Shown here: piece by piece, positions 26,319 to 35,517 of the stretch
Numbering within the stretch: the first letter of the stretch is position 1
How the letters are laid out: every line of letters starts with the position of its first letter
Assembly: GCA_004293905.1 (NCBI GenBank)
Contig: RDZE01000040.1
Location: 1-36,613 of the forward strand
Direction: 5' to 3'
Length of the DNA stretch: 36,613 bases
Source of the DNA: Cytophagales bacterium
GTDB taxonomy: Bacteria; Bacteroidota; Bacteroidia; Cytophagales; Microscillaceae
Translations under genes and position numbers: made by a program
The notes under the pieces: model-generated
What the model saw: only the letters and a program-made list of their open reading frames with translations
What the model was told of the DNA's origin: nothing
Database searches by the model: none

Positions 26319-27110
26319 TTATGCATATTTTTTGTCAAATTGATTCATAATATCGATATACTCTTCAGGCAATCGGCTTACTACAAAGTCAATGATTTCT
26401 GCGGGTATTTGTTTATAATAGGCAGAGGCGATACCGCCAGCAATACATGCAATGGTATCACTATCGCCTCCTATGGAGATGCCAAGCCGAATGGCACTTT
26501 CAAAATCGGTGCTTTCGAGAAATGCTACAATAGCCTGTGGTACAGAGCCTTGACAAGTAACATCGAAACTGTAAACTGGGCGAATGGCATCTATAGTGAA
26601 GTCAAGATTGTAGTTGAACTTTTCTGTGATAAATTCCTTGATTGTTTGTTTCGATGCGCCCTGCCTTGCCAATAAAATAGCAGCGGCAGTTGATTGCGCA
26701 CCTTTAATGCCTTCGGGGTGGTTGTGGGTGATTTCTGCGGTTTGTTTGGCAACCTCTATGACCGTTTCTATGTCGTTAAAAGCAAAACCTACGGCACTTA
26801 CCCTCATAGCCGAACCATTGCCAAAACTACCATAAGGTTGTAGGTCAGTATTTTGTAACCAATTCTTAAAACTTCCGCCATAGCCACGATTGGGGTATTT
26901 TTGCCCATATTCCCAAACTGTTTTGGCAAAATCTTTTTGGTTTAAGATACTATCAGCGATGGCTATAGTAAGGACTGTATCGTCTGTAAATTTACATTTA
27001 GGATTGAACAGATTAAAAGTAGTTTTTTTTACATTGTTCCATTCGTACACGGAGCCAATGACATCGCCTGCAACAGCCCCTATAATGGTGTTTGAGTTTG
27101 ATTTCATCAT
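26319..27110 (-). CDS. ADP-ribosylglycohydrolase (DraG/ARH family)
   Basis: A 263-aa all-helical hydrolase that removes ADP-ribose from proteins or other targets using two Mg2+ or Mn2+ ions. The metal-site motifs are intact: GAVAGDVIGSVYEW near the N-terminus, FTDDTVLT (Thr42-Asp43-Asp44) and the C-terminal GGDSDTIACIAGGIA. HNHPEG and GNGSAMRVSAVG are further family landmarks. No ADP-ribosyltransferase or toxin (for example a DarTG or Tri1-type partner) is next to it, so it may be a general de-ADP-ribosylase. It is convergent with nqrF and divergent from the phosphatase trio. Confidence 0.92.
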   Translation of the reverse strand: MMKSNSNTIIGAVAGDVIGSVYEWNNVKKTTFNLFNPKCKFTDDTVLTIAIADSILNQKDFAKTVWEYGQKYPNRGYGGSFKNWLQNTDLQPYGSFGNGSAMRVSAVGFAFNDIETVIEVAKQTAEITHNHPEGIKGAQSTAAAILLARQGASKQTIKEFITEKFNYNLDFTIDAIRPVYSFDVTCQGSVPQAIVAFLESTDFESAIRLGISIGGDSDTIACIAGGIASAYYKQIPAEIIDFVVSRLPEEYIDIMNQFDKKYA

Positions 27111-27430
27111 TTTTTAGTTGGGTATTTGAGTATTAAAATCTATGGCTAAGATACAGCTTTTTTTTTAATGTTTTTGAGCATAGGCACTAAAAAAAGTAAA
27201 AAAGGGGGATTGACTTGGTTTAGAATGTTCTTTATCTACCCTATGGAATAGCTTGGTTTGAAGCTATATTTGAGTAAAAAAACTACTTTTTTCTAAATCG
27301 TTTTACGCTGAATTAAGTTTGGTAGTTTGGGGCTATTTATTTAGATTTACGCTGAAAAAAGGCTTTTTGCATGCTTTTTGTAATAAATATAATCTCTATC
27401 TTCGGGCAATCTAATAAAATAAAAAATAAC
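27111..27430. promoter_or_regulatory. 320-bp divergent intergenic region with short direct repeats
   Basis: No gene is visible. The region should hold promoters for the ADP-ribosylglycohydrolase (minus) and the phosphatase trio (plus). Two short direct repeats stand out: tttacgctgaa at 27302-27312 and 27346-27356, and gtttgaagctat at 27256-27267 against gtttggggctat at 27325-27336. They could be sites for a transcription factor. TATCTTCG at 27397-27404 resembles a TAnnTTTG -7 element, but no well-spaced -33 was found. Confidence 0.4.
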
Positions 27431-29587
27431 ATGAAGCAATACTATTACTCATTTACCATGATTATATGTTTGGTATTGCCTAACTATTTATGGGCACAGA
27501 ATCATACTTCGCCTATTGTCTTAACATCAGGTATTGAGATTTTACCTCAAGAACAAGTAGCCTACATAGAAGATCCTACAGGCGAAATGAGTTTTGAACA
27601 AATACAACAAAAATATCAACAAGGTAAATATCAATTACTGCCCGAAGCAGCCATCAACTTTGGTATGAGCCAATCTACTTTTTGGCTTATTTGGCAAAGT
27701 CATCAAATGAGTGAAGAAAAATATGCTTTCAAACTTTACTACCCCTTGCTCGATTATGTAGACTTTTATTACGAAGACGAAAAAAAACAGTGGAAGTGCT
27801 TAAAAGGAGGAGATAAACTCCCTTTTCACGAAAGAAAAATCAATGATAAAGCCTTTCTTTTTGAGCTCAATTTGAAAAAAGGAGAAACCAAAACCTTTTT
27901 CGTAAAAATTAAAAATGCAGGCATTACTCGCTCCGAATTGTCTTTTGTCAACTTAAAAAAGTACCTCGAAAAACGCATTTATGAAGATATGTTCTGGGGT
28001 ATTTTATATGGTATGTATATTCTACTAATAGCCTACAACTTGCTGCAATATAGGGTATTGAAAGAAAAAAGCTATTTATTTTATATTGGTTTCATATTTT
28101 TTAATGGAATAGTTACGAGTACTGTAGCAGGGCATTTTTACCAATTTATTACTTTTCGCTTTCCACTACTCAATGAAAAATTAATTGCTATTTCTGCGCT
28201 TTGCTCTGTTATTTTTATCAATAAGTTTACTAATTCTTTTCTCAATACAAAACAGCATCTTCGATGGTACAGAAGAATAATAAACCCTATCATCATTACA
28301 GCTTATTTGTTGTTAGTCTTCTATCTCTTGAGCAATCAATATGGTATTAGTGTTATGTTTGGTAATTTATTGATGTTGTTTAGTTCGCTCATCATCATTT
28401 GGGTTTCCATTCGTGCGGTGCAACGTAATGTACCCTCAGCAGAGTATTTTCTGATAGCCAATCTTTTTGTTTTGGGGGCAGGCTTCATAGGCACAGCCAT
28501 CAATGCAGGTATCATACCCAATATACCACAAATGAAATATGTAAGCCCTGTGGCATTGGCTATACAAGGCACTCTCTTTTCGTTGGCATTGGCTGATAAG
28601 TTTAGAAAAATCAAAAATGAATTATTGCAAACCCAACAAGAAGCCAACCAAATGTTGGAAAGCAAAGTAAAACAGCGTACCCAAGAAATAGAGAATCTAA
28701 ATAGTGAATTGCTTACTCAGAACGAAGAATTGCACCAATCGCAAGAAGAAATATTGGCACAAAGAGAGTTTATCTCGCGAAAAAATGCAGAGCTTGAAGC
28801 CCAAAATACTAAAATTAACAGTAGCATAGAAGCAGCCAAATTGATTCAAAAAGCAATACTACCTTATGTACAAAAAGAAAAAGACCTCTTAGGAAATTAT
28901 TTTGTGATATATATGCCCAAAGACATTGTATCGGGTGATTTTTATTGGATTAATAAAATTAACCAAAAGACTTTTATTGCAGTTATTGATTGTACAGGAC
29001 ATGGTGTAGCAGGTGCTTTTATGACACTTATAGCGACTAATCTATTGGATAAAATAGTAAAGGTATGGCAAATACATGAGCCTAACCAAATTTTAGAAAC
29101 CTTACACCAAGAAATTAGAATTGTATTGCAACAAGATGAAAATAAAAATCATAACGGAATGGACGCAAGCATTGTAGTATTAGAGCCTACACCCGAAGGC
29201 AGTACCGCCCAAATTACATTTGCAGGAGCTAAAAATGATTTGTACCTAAACACGCATGACCATATCATACAAACGATTGCAGGTACACGAAAAGGCATCG
29301 GAGGGCTACAAAATGAAGAAATACAATTCCAAAATCATCATTTCATTGTTCCTAAAAACACTTGGATATACCTCACAACTGATGGATTCATAGACCAAAA
29401 CAATGTAAAAAGAAAAAAAATAGGCAAACCCAATTTCATACAATGGCTACAAGAATGTGATGGCAATGAAAGCAACGAACAAAAAAATATACTCAGCACA
29501 AAACTACAAGCACACATGAAAAATACACAACAAAGGGACGATATTTGTTTGGTAGGTTTTCAAATTGGCGACAACCATTTACTATGA
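27431..29587 (+). CDS. 7TM-DISM sensor SpoIIE/PP2C phosphatase, first of three
   Basis: A 718-aa inner-membrane sensor. Order: signal peptide (1-23), periplasmic 7TMR-DISM extracellular type domain (about 25-180, FGMSQSTFWLIWQ), seven membrane helices (about 185-375), a long coiled coil with heptads in the QRTQEIENLNSELLTQNEELH segment, and a C-terminal SpoIIE/PP2C phosphatase. Phosphatase motifs are PKDIVSGDFYW, IDCTGHGVAGAFM, GMDASIVVL and TTDGFIDQ, with the metal-binding Asp residues kept. It should dephosphorylate Ser/Thr on an unknown target, perhaps an anti-sigma antagonist, in response to a periplasmic signal. I chose the ATG at 27431, as the upstream ATG at 27371 would put extra residues before the signal peptide. 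Its stop overlaps the start of the next gene (29584-29587). Confidence 0.92.
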   Translation: MKQYYYSFTMIICLVLPNYLWAQNHTSPIVLTSGIEILPQEQVAYIEDPTGEMSFEQIQQKYQQGKYQLLPEAAINFGMSQSTFWLIWQSHQMSEEKYAFKLYYPLLDYVDFYYEDEKKQWKCLKGGDKLPFHERKINDKAFLFELNLKKGETKTFFVKIKNAGITRSELSFVNLKKYLEKRIYEDMFWGILYGMYILLIAYNLLQYRVLKEKSYLFYIGFIFFNGIVTSTVAGHFYQFITFRFPLLNEKLIAISALCSVIFINKFTNSFLNTKQHLRWYRRIINPIIITAYLLLVFYLLSNQYGISVMFGNLLMLFSSLIIIWVSIRAVQRNVPSAEYFLIANLFVLGAGFIGTAINAGIIPNIPQMKYVSPVALAIQGTLFSLALADKFRKIKNELLQTQQEANQMLESKVKQRTQEIENLNSELLTQNEELHQSQEEILAQREFISRKNAELEAQNTKINSSIEAAKLIQKAILPYVQKEKDLLGNYFVIYMPKDIVSGDFYWINKINQKTFIAVIDCTGHGVAGAFMTLIATNLLDKIVKVWQIHEPNQILETLHQEIRIVLQQDENKNHNGMDASIVVLEPTPEGSTAQITFAGAKNDLYLNTHDHIIQTIAGTRKGIGGLQNEEIQFQNHHFIVPKNTWIYLTTDGFIDQNNVKRKKIGKPNFIQWLQECDGNESNEQKNILSTKLQAHMKNTQQRDDICLVGFQIGDNHLL

Positions 29588-31713
29588 TAAAAAAAACGAT
29601 TTATATAGTAGTACTTTTATGCCTTAAATTTGTTTTGCCAGCGAAAGCGCAAAACGAAATTATATTACAACGCCCTGATACTACTTATACACTCGGCTTG
29701 AATATAGAATATTTAGAAGACAATGAGAAAAAACTGACGATTGCAGAAGTAAAAAAAACAAGTACAATATTTCAATACTATCCACGAAAATCCATCAATT
29801 TTGCCTACAAAGATGCCAATTATTGGTTCAGAGTACGCCTTAAAACAGCAGAATCGCACGAATGGATTTTACATATCGTTCGCCCTTTTATAGAAAACAT
29901 AGAAATATACCAATTCAATGAAAAAGATAGTCTTGTAGCACAACATCAATTGGGCATACAATTCCCTTTTCATAAGCGTCTTGTGATGTATCGCACCTTC
30001 GTAGTGCCTCTTAGTGTGCCTAAAAATCAAACAACAACGCTTTATATTCACTTTTCAGGCTCAAACTCTAAACAGTTTCCAATGGAAATTACAGAGAAGA
30101 GCTACTTTTTCGCCAAAGCCAAACAAGACGATCACATCGTTTGGCTCATCATAGGCGCATTGCTTTCTTTTACTATTTACAATGCCTTTATTTATGTTTC
30201 CACGCGCGAAAAATCGTACCTTTATTATGTCCTTTATATGTTCTCAATGACAGCTAATGTGTTCATTATCAATGGTTTATTTTTTCAATATGTAGCTCCC
30301 GATTATCCTTTCCTCACCCGTAATTTATTGAATGTATTTCTTACCATTCCTTCTTTTTTTGGTATGGGTTTCACTATTCACTTTCTTCGAACAGCCCGTT
30401 TTTTTCCCATAGGCTATCGTATTAGTTTAGGAGTTGAGTATGTGATTGTAGCGAATATTTTACTAATGTTAGTAAGTATCCATTTAGACGACACCATCTA
30501 CCTTTTTTCGCTGCAACTCTCTGCCTTTGTCATTGCTTTTTTTACCCTTTTTAGTTTTATATTAGGCGTGCGGACTTGGTTCAAAAAATTTCGCCCTGCC
30601 AGTTTTTACGTCATCGCTTGGAGTTTTTTGCTGTTGGCTGCGTTATTAGCCTCTGTCAAACAATTGGGGATTTTAGAAGACAGCATTTTTATTAATTACT
30701 CTTTTCAAATAGCGGCAGTTATCGAGGGGCTTATTCTTTCATTGGGTTTGGCAGATAAGATAAACATAGAGCGTAAGCAGAAAATAGAAGCACAGCAAAA
30801 ATCTATAGAACTGCTCACAACTAACAAAAGAATTATTCAAGAACAAAACCAGATGCTGGAGCAAAAAGTACAAAAACGCACCGAAGAACTCAATCAACAG
30901 ACACTACTTATAGAGGAAAAAAACGAAGACATCATTGCCTCGCTCAATTATGCTTTGCGTATTCAAAAAGCCATTACTCCTTCTTTAACAATGATGCAAA
31001 ATTATTTCTCTGATAGCTTTGTTTTCTACGCACCCAAAGATATTGTTTCAGGCGATTTTTATTGGGTAGCCGAAAAAGAAAACCTTACACTCATTGCCTT
31101 AGCCGATTGTACGGGAAGGGGAGTTTCGGGCGCATTTATGACCATCATCACCAATAATATACTCAATACAATTGTCCATAACTACGAAATTACAGCACCT
31201 GACCAAATCATCAAACTCATTCCCACGCTCTTAGAAAAAGTACTACTTCAAAATCAACAACAAAGTTTAGAAGATGGCATGGACATTGGTATTTTAAGCA
31301 TTAGAAATGACAATGAGCAATATACGCTGCAATATGTAGGAGCAAAGCAAGATTTGTACTATATAGAAAACAATCAACTGCAAATACTCAAAGGCGATAG
31401 ATGGGCTATTGGAGAAAAGAGAAACGAACATTTGGAATACCAATTACAAACCATTCAAGTACCAAGTACGATAGCTCTCTATCTTTTTTCTGATGGCTAT
31501 AAAGACCAATTTGGAGGTGAAAAAAATAAGAAAATGGGTATCGCCCAACTTACACAAATCATCACTAACTTTGCACCATTGCCCATGAATCAACAAAAAG
31601 AAAAGTTTGAAGATTTTTTCTCACAATGGAAACAGACCAACGTACAAACAGATGATGTAACTTTAATAGGTATTCGTCTTCGTCACCCCAATAACCCTTC
31701 CGAAGCCCTATGA
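29584..31713 (+). CDS. 7TM-DISM sensor SpoIIE/PP2C phosphatase, second of three
   Basis: A 709-aa paralogue of the flanking genes with the same order: signal peptide ending near AKAQ, periplasmic domain (FAYKDANYWFRVRLK is shared with the third protein), seven helices, coiled coil and SpoIIE phosphatase. Motifs are PKDIVSGDFYWVAE, ADCTGRGVSGAFM, GMDIGILS and FSDGYKDQFGGEK. The usual His after the first Gly of the CTGHG motif is Arg here, a change the two neighbours lack. The metal-binding Asp residues are kept. It starts within the stop of the first paralogue and its own stop overlaps the third (ATGA, 31710-31713), so the chain is translationally coupled. It is closer to the third protein than to the first, which suggests a later duplication. 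Confidence 0.92.
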   Translation: MIKKTIYIVVLLCLKFVLPAKAQNEIILQRPDTTYTLGLNIEYLEDNEKKLTIAEVKKTSTIFQYYPRKSINFAYKDANYWFRVRLKTAESHEWILHIVRPFIENIEIYQFNEKDSLVAQHQLGIQFPFHKRLVMYRTFVVPLSVPKNQTTTLYIHFSGSNSKQFPMEITEKSYFFAKAKQDDHIVWLIIGALLSFTIYNAFIYVSTREKSYLYYVLYMFSMTANVFIINGLFFQYVAPDYPFLTRNLLNVFLTIPSFFGMGFTIHFLRTARFFPIGYRISLGVEYVIVANILLMLVSIHLDDTIYLFSLQLSAFVIAFFTLFSFILGVRTWFKKFRPASFYVIAWSFLLLAALLASVKQLGILEDSIFINYSFQIAAVIEGLILSLGLADKINIERKQKIEAQQKSIELLTTNKRIIQEQNQMLEQKVQKRTEELNQQTLLIEEKNEDIIASLNYALRIQKAITPSLTMMQNYFSDSFVFYAPKDIVSGDFYWVAEKENLTLIALADCTGRGVSGAFMTIITNNILNTIVHNYEITAPDQIIKLIPTLLEKVLLQNQQQSLEDGMDIGILSIRNDNEQYTLQYVGAKQDLYYIENNQLQILKGDRWAIGEKRNEHLEYQLQTIQVPSTIALYLFSDGYKDQFGGEKNKKMGIAQLTQIITNFAPLPMNQQKEKFEDFFSQWKQTNVQTDDVTLIGIRLRHPNNPSEAL

Positions 31714-33821
31714 AAAATTATCACACATTACTATTAATCATTCTATTTGGTTTGGTTGGGCAAATAGCATTAGCACAAAAAAGCTTAGTGCTTAGCAATC
31801 CTCAAAAAACCTATCTCATAGGTTTAGATGTGGAGTATATAGAAGATTTCAGCAAAAAACTTACGATAGAATCTGTAAAGAATGGCAAAGACAGCACACG
31901 CTTTCGTACTCATACCAAATCTATTCCCAATTTTGGCTACAAAGATGCTAATTATTGGTTTAGAGTACGCCTAAAAGCACCTAATAATAACCAATGGCTA
32001 CTACATATAGACCATCAAGCCATCGATTATATGCTCGCCTATCAATTCAATGAGCAAGGGCAATTGATAGATAAACAAGAATCAGGCAGAAGGTTTCAAT
32101 TTTTTCAACGTCCCGTATTGTACCGCACATTTTTAATTCCTCTACTTCTAAATAGTTCGCAAGAAAGTATTACGCTCTATTTATTCTTTTCAGGCACGAA
32201 TACCAAACTTTTCCCACTGGAGATTAGCAGTCAAAATTTATTCTTCAAAAACTCACAACAAGAAGATGCAACAGCTATTATCATTTGTGGTATTTTGCTT
32301 TCACTCACTTTTTATAATGTGTTTATTTATTTTTCGGTACGCGAAAAAGCCTATATTTACTATGTTTTGTACATGTTTTTCAATGCCTTGTTTCTTTTAG
32401 GTTATCAAGGTTTTGTTTTTCAATACCTTTTCCCTTACTACCCCCCAGCAGCCAAATTGATAGTGAACACTGCGGCAAGTTTGAGCGTATTATTTAGCAT
32501 TTTTTTTACTACTAGTTTTTTACGCACAGCCTTTTTCTTCCCTCGCCTTTACCGTATCAGCATTGCGTTGAAAATAGCTCTTTCAGTCAATATTTTAGTA
32601 ATAGTCCTTACCCTTTATAGCGAAGGCAGAACCTATTTATTGCCCCTCGAATTATCTGCCTTAGTAGTAGCATTTGCCACCCTATTCAATTTTATGATAG
32701 GAATTGTTACATTGCGCAAAAAATTCCGACCTGCCCAATTTTATGTCATCGCTTGGAGTTTATTACTCATCAGTTTATGCATTGCCACACTGCGCCAATT
32801 GAATATCTTGGAGTACTACAACAATTTATTAGTGCAAAATTCATATCAGTTAGCCTCCGCTTTAGAAGCCCTCATGCTTTCATTGGGCTTGGCAGATAAA
32901 ATTAACGTAGAAAGACGTGCCCGAAACGAAGCTCAACAAGATTCAATAACTCTTTTGGAAGAAAACGAAAAAATAATACAAGCCCAAAATCAATTCTTGG
33001 CGCAAAAAGTACAAGAACGCACCCAAACATTAGAAAAACAGAAACTCATATTAGAAGAAAAAAACGAAAGTATCATTGCCTCTATCAATTATGCACTTCG
33101 AATTCAAAAAGCAATCATACCTACAGAAGAGCAAATACAAGCACTCATTCCCAATAGCTTTGTGTATTATGTACCTAAAGACATCGTATCGGGCGATTTT
33201 TATTGGATAGCTGAAAAAGAAAATACGCTCATTGTAGCCGTTGCTGACTGCACAGGACACGGCGTATCAGGGGCTTTTATGACGATGATTGCCAATAACT
33301 TACTCAATCAGGTAATTCACGATGAAGAAATACACCTCCCACATCTTATTTTGAATCGGCTCACTGTTCTTCTTCAACAAACACTACTAAGAGAAGAACA
33401 CAAAATAGACGATGGTATGGACATTGCCATCATCAGCATAACCAAAGAGCAAGACCACCAAAAAGTGCTTTATGCGGGTGCAATGAATAGCCTTTATTAT
33501 TTCGAAAAAGGAATATTAAACGAAATAAAAGCCGATAAAGTAGGCATCGGCGATTTAAAAAATGGATTTGAATCTTATCAACTCCATCAATGCACCTTCC
33601 AAAGCCCTACCTTACTCTATTTGTGTTCTGATGGTTATAAAGACCAATTTGGAGGTGAAAAATTCAAGAAAATTGGCTCTAATAGTTTCAGACAATTACT
33701 GACCGAAAACGCCCAAAAACCACTCTCTGAACGAAAACCACATCTGCACCAATACCTTAAAAACTGGCAAAAAACACATACTCAAACCGATGATATATTA
33801 ATCGTAGGAATAGAAATATAA
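31710..33821 (+). CDS. 7TM-DISM sensor SpoIIE/PP2C phosphatase, third of three
   Basis: A 703-aa paralogue, last of the coupled trio. A signal peptide (IILFGLVGQIALAQ) precedes a periplasmic domain (FGYKDANYWFRVRLK), seven helices, a coiled coil (QERTQTLEKQKLILEEKNE) and a SpoIIE phosphatase with PKDIVSGDFYWIAE, ADCTGHGVSGAFM, GMDIAIIS and SDGYKDQFGGEK. Its membrane part shows the same landmarks as the second protein (VREKAYIYYVLYMF; LRKKFRPAQFYVIAWS; LSLGLADKINVERR). No kinase, anti-sigma factor or STAS protein is adjacent, so the phosphoprotein target is unknown. The three products may hetero-dimerise through their coiled coils; this is inference. A tRNA gene follows after 66 bp. Confidence 0.92.
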   Translation: MKNYHTLLLIILFGLVGQIALAQKSLVLSNPQKTYLIGLDVEYIEDFSKKLTIESVKNGKDSTRFRTHTKSIPNFGYKDANYWFRVRLKAPNNNQWLLHIDHQAIDYMLAYQFNEQGQLIDKQESGRRFQFFQRPVLYRTFLIPLLLNSSQESITLYLFFSGTNTKLFPLEISSQNLFFKNSQQEDATAIIICGILLSLTFYNVFIYFSVREKAYIYYVLYMFFNALFLLGYQGFVFQYLFPYYPPAAKLIVNTAASLSVLFSIFFTTSFLRTAFFFPRLYRISIALKIALSVNILVIVLTLYSEGRTYLLPLELSALVVAFATLFNFMIGIVTLRKKFRPAQFYVIAWSLLLISLCIATLRQLNILEYYNNLLVQNSYQLASALEALMLSLGLADKINVERRARNEAQQDSITLLEENEKIIQAQNQFLAQKVQERTQTLEKQKLILEEKNESIIASINYALRIQKAIIPTEEQIQALIPNSFVYYVPKDIVSGDFYWIAEKENTLIVAVADCTGHGVSGAFMTMIANNLLNQVIHDEEIHLPHLILNRLTVLLQQTLLREEHKIDDGMDIAIISITKEQDHQKVLYAGAMNSLYYFEKGILNEIKADKVGIGDLKNGFESYQLHQCTFQSPTLLYLCSDGYKDQFGGEKFKKIGSNSFRQLLTENAQKPLSERKPHLHQYLKNWQKTHTQTDDILIVGIEI

Positions 33822-33862
33822 AAAAAACTACCCCAAAAATAGCACATTTGCATACTAAATAC

Positions 33863-33870
33863 TACCTTTG
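33863..33870 (+). promoter_or_regulatory. -7 element of the tRNA-Ser promoter
   Basis: TACCTTTG is an exact match to the Bacteroidota TAnnTTTG -7 consensus, 17 nt before the tRNA. A TTG at 33848-33850 is too close to be a standard -33, so only the -7 element is supported. It could also drive carA, which starts 23 bp after the tRNA. Confidence 0.5.
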
Positions 33871-33887
33871 CAAAACTTTTGAGCTAT

Positions 33888-33974
33888 AGAGAGGTGTCCG
33901 AGTGGTTGAAGGAGCACGCCTGGAAAGTGTGTATACCTGCAAGGGTATCGAGGGTTCGAATCCCTTCCTCTCTA
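33888..33974 (+). tRNA. tRNA-Ser (anticodon GGA)
   Basis: A class II tRNA with long variable arm. The acceptor stem agagagg (33888-33894) pairs perfectly with cctctct (33967-33973). The D-arm, an anticodon loop ctggaaa giving anticodon GGA (reads UCC/UCU), a long variable arm around tatacctgcaagggtatc and the T-arm gggttcgaatccc all fold. CCA is not encoded. The discriminator would be A, whereas tRNA-Ser usually has G, and the first pair is A-U rather than G-C. Confidence 0.93.
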
Positions 33975-33997
33975 CTTTTTACCCATATTATATCCTT

Positions 33998-35083
33998 ATG
34001 AAGCCTAACACTGCTTTACTTTTAGAAGATGGCTCTTTCTTTTTAGGGCACTCCATCGGAAAAATAGGCACTACCACCGGCGAACTATGCTTTAATACAG
34101 GCATGACGGGCTATCAAGAAATTTATACAGACCCCTCTTACTTTGGGCAAATTATCATCAATACCGTAGCACACGTAGGTAATTATGGTACAATTGCCGA
34201 AGATAACGAATCCAAACAAGTACAAATCGCTGGAATGGTTTGCAATCAATTCTCTACCAACTACTCCCGACCACAAGCTACACACTCATTGCAACAATAC
34301 TTCGAAAATGCCCAATTGGTAGGCATATCAGGAATAGACACACGCGCCTTAGTGCAACACATCAGAAATAAAGGCTCTATGAATGCCATTATTTCATCAG
34401 AAACTATTCATAAAGAAGCACTTGCCGAACAATTAGCAAAAACACCCAACATGAAAGGCTTAGAATTAGCCTCTAAAGTAAGTACTACCGAAAGCTATCT
34501 ATTAGGAGATGAAGCCACTGCCAAATACAGAATTGCAGTCTTAGATTTGGGCATCAAAAGAAACATACTACTTAACTTTGTAGAAAGAGGGGCAGTTTGT
34601 AAAGTATTTCCAGCTCAGACCTCTTTTGAAGAAATGAAAAAGTGGCAACCCAATGGCTTTTTTATCTCTAACGGACCTGGCGACCCCGCCCCCATGGACT
34701 ATGCCACTCAAACAGTTAAGACAATCTTAGACGCTAATTTGCCTCTTTTTGGCATTTGTTTAGGGCATCAAATTTTAGCCCAAGCAGTAGGCGTAAATAC
34801 TTTTAAAATGCACAATGGGCACAGAGGGCTGAACCACCCCGTAAAAAATATCATCACAGGACGCTGCGAAATTACCTCCCAAAATCATGGCTTTGGAGTA
34901 GTACGCGAAGACATAGAGAGAAATACTCAAGTAGAAATTACGCACCTCAACCTCAATGATGGGAGTATAGAAGGCATCAGAATCAGAAACAAAAAAGCCT
35001 TCTCTGTGCAGTACCACCCTGAGTCATCACCCGGTCCGCACGATTCACGTTATCTCTTTGATGACTTTATGGCGATGCTTTAA
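33998..35083 (+). CDS. carA: Carbamoyl-phosphate synthase small subunit (glutamine-hydrolysing)
   Basis: A 361-aa glutaminase that releases ammonia from glutamine for carbamoyl phosphate, the first committed step of pyrimidine and arginine synthesis. The N-terminal CarA domain ([36 protein letters not shown]) precedes the class I glutamine amidotransferase domain with GPGDP, the nucleophile Cys254 in GICLGHQIL, and His340/Glu342 in [12 protein letters not shown]. The start at 33998 follows the family; an in-frame upstream start would lie inside the tRNA. It sits 23 bp after tRNA-Ser with no terminator between, so readthrough from the tRNA promoter is possible. carB is not in the window. Confidence 0.97.
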   Translation: MKPNTALLLEDGSFFLGHSIGKIGTTTGELCFNTGMTGYQEIYTDPSYFGQIIINTVAHVGNYGTIAEDNESKQVQIAGMVCNQFSTNYSRPQATHSLQQYFENAQLVGISGIDTRALVQHIRNKGSMNAIISSETIHKEALAEQLAKTPNMKGLELASKVSTTESYLLGDEATAKYRIAVLDLGIKRNILLNFVERGAVCKVFPAQTSFEEMKKWQPNGFFISNGPGDPAPMDYATQTVKTILDANLPLFGICLGHQILAQAVGVNTFKMHNGHRGLNHPVKNIITGRCEITSQNHGFGVVREDIERNTQVEITHLNLNDGSIEGIRIRNKKAFSVQYHPESSPGPHDSRYLFDDFMAML

Positions 35084-35097
35084 AATCCATGATTACT

Positions 35098-35514
35098 ATG
35101 AAAAGGATTATTTTATTAATGTTATTATTAGTAGGTGTATATTCTTTCTGCAATGCACAAACCACTGAAAAAGAACAAATAGAGGCAACTATTCAGCTTT
35201 ACTTTGAGGGCTGGCTCACAGGCGATACTGCCAAAGTAGGTAAGGTGATGCACTCTACTTGCAAACTCAAAACTTATAATGAAGGAGTATTCAAGGAAAC
35301 CTCGCGCGAAGATTACTTGAGCAAATTCAAGCCTCATGCCAAACAAGATGGTTTCGGAGGCACTATTTTAGCCATAGACATTACTGCACATATAGCAAGC
35401 GCAAAATGTGTTATAGAAACACCTAAGGCAGTTTTTACGGATTATTTTAACCTTATCAAAATCAACAATTTCTGGTATATTGTAGATAAAATTTCTGTAA
35501 AAATATCCAAATAA
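35098..35514 (+). CDS. Exported NTF2-like (putative lumazine-binding family) protein
   Basis: A 138-aa protein with a signal peptide (MKRIILLMLLLVGVYSFCNA) and a compact NTF2-like domain. The opening EKEQIEATIQLYFEGWLTGDTAKVGKVMHSTCKL and the closing FNLIKINNFWYIVDKI follow the 'putative lumazine-binding' (Lumazine_bd_2) pattern common in Bacteroidota. It should be periplasmic or secreted; no ligand is known. The start may be the ATG at 35089 or, more likely, at 35098 just before the basic signal start. It lies 14 bp after carA and is probably cotranscribed. It ends 3 bp from the convergent plsC-like gene. Confidence 0.82.
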   Translation: MKRIILLMLLLVGVYSFCNAQTTEKEQIEATIQLYFEGWLTGDTAKVGKVMHSTCKLKTYNEGVFKETSREDYLSKFKPHAKQDGFGGTILAIDITAHIASAKCVIETPKAVFTDYFNLIKINNFWYIVDKISVKISK

Positions 35515-35517
35515 GAC

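Noticed and set aside
26319..27110. ADP-ribosylation toxin-antitoxin system (DarTG-like)
   Set aside because: The glycohydrolase is intact, but no ADP-ribosyltransferase lies on either side; the neighbours are nqrF and sensor phosphatases.
33902..33997. Long carA form beginning inside the tRNA
   Set aside because: The extra 32 residues are encoded by tRNA-Ser and its spacer; CarA homology begins at the ATG at 33998.
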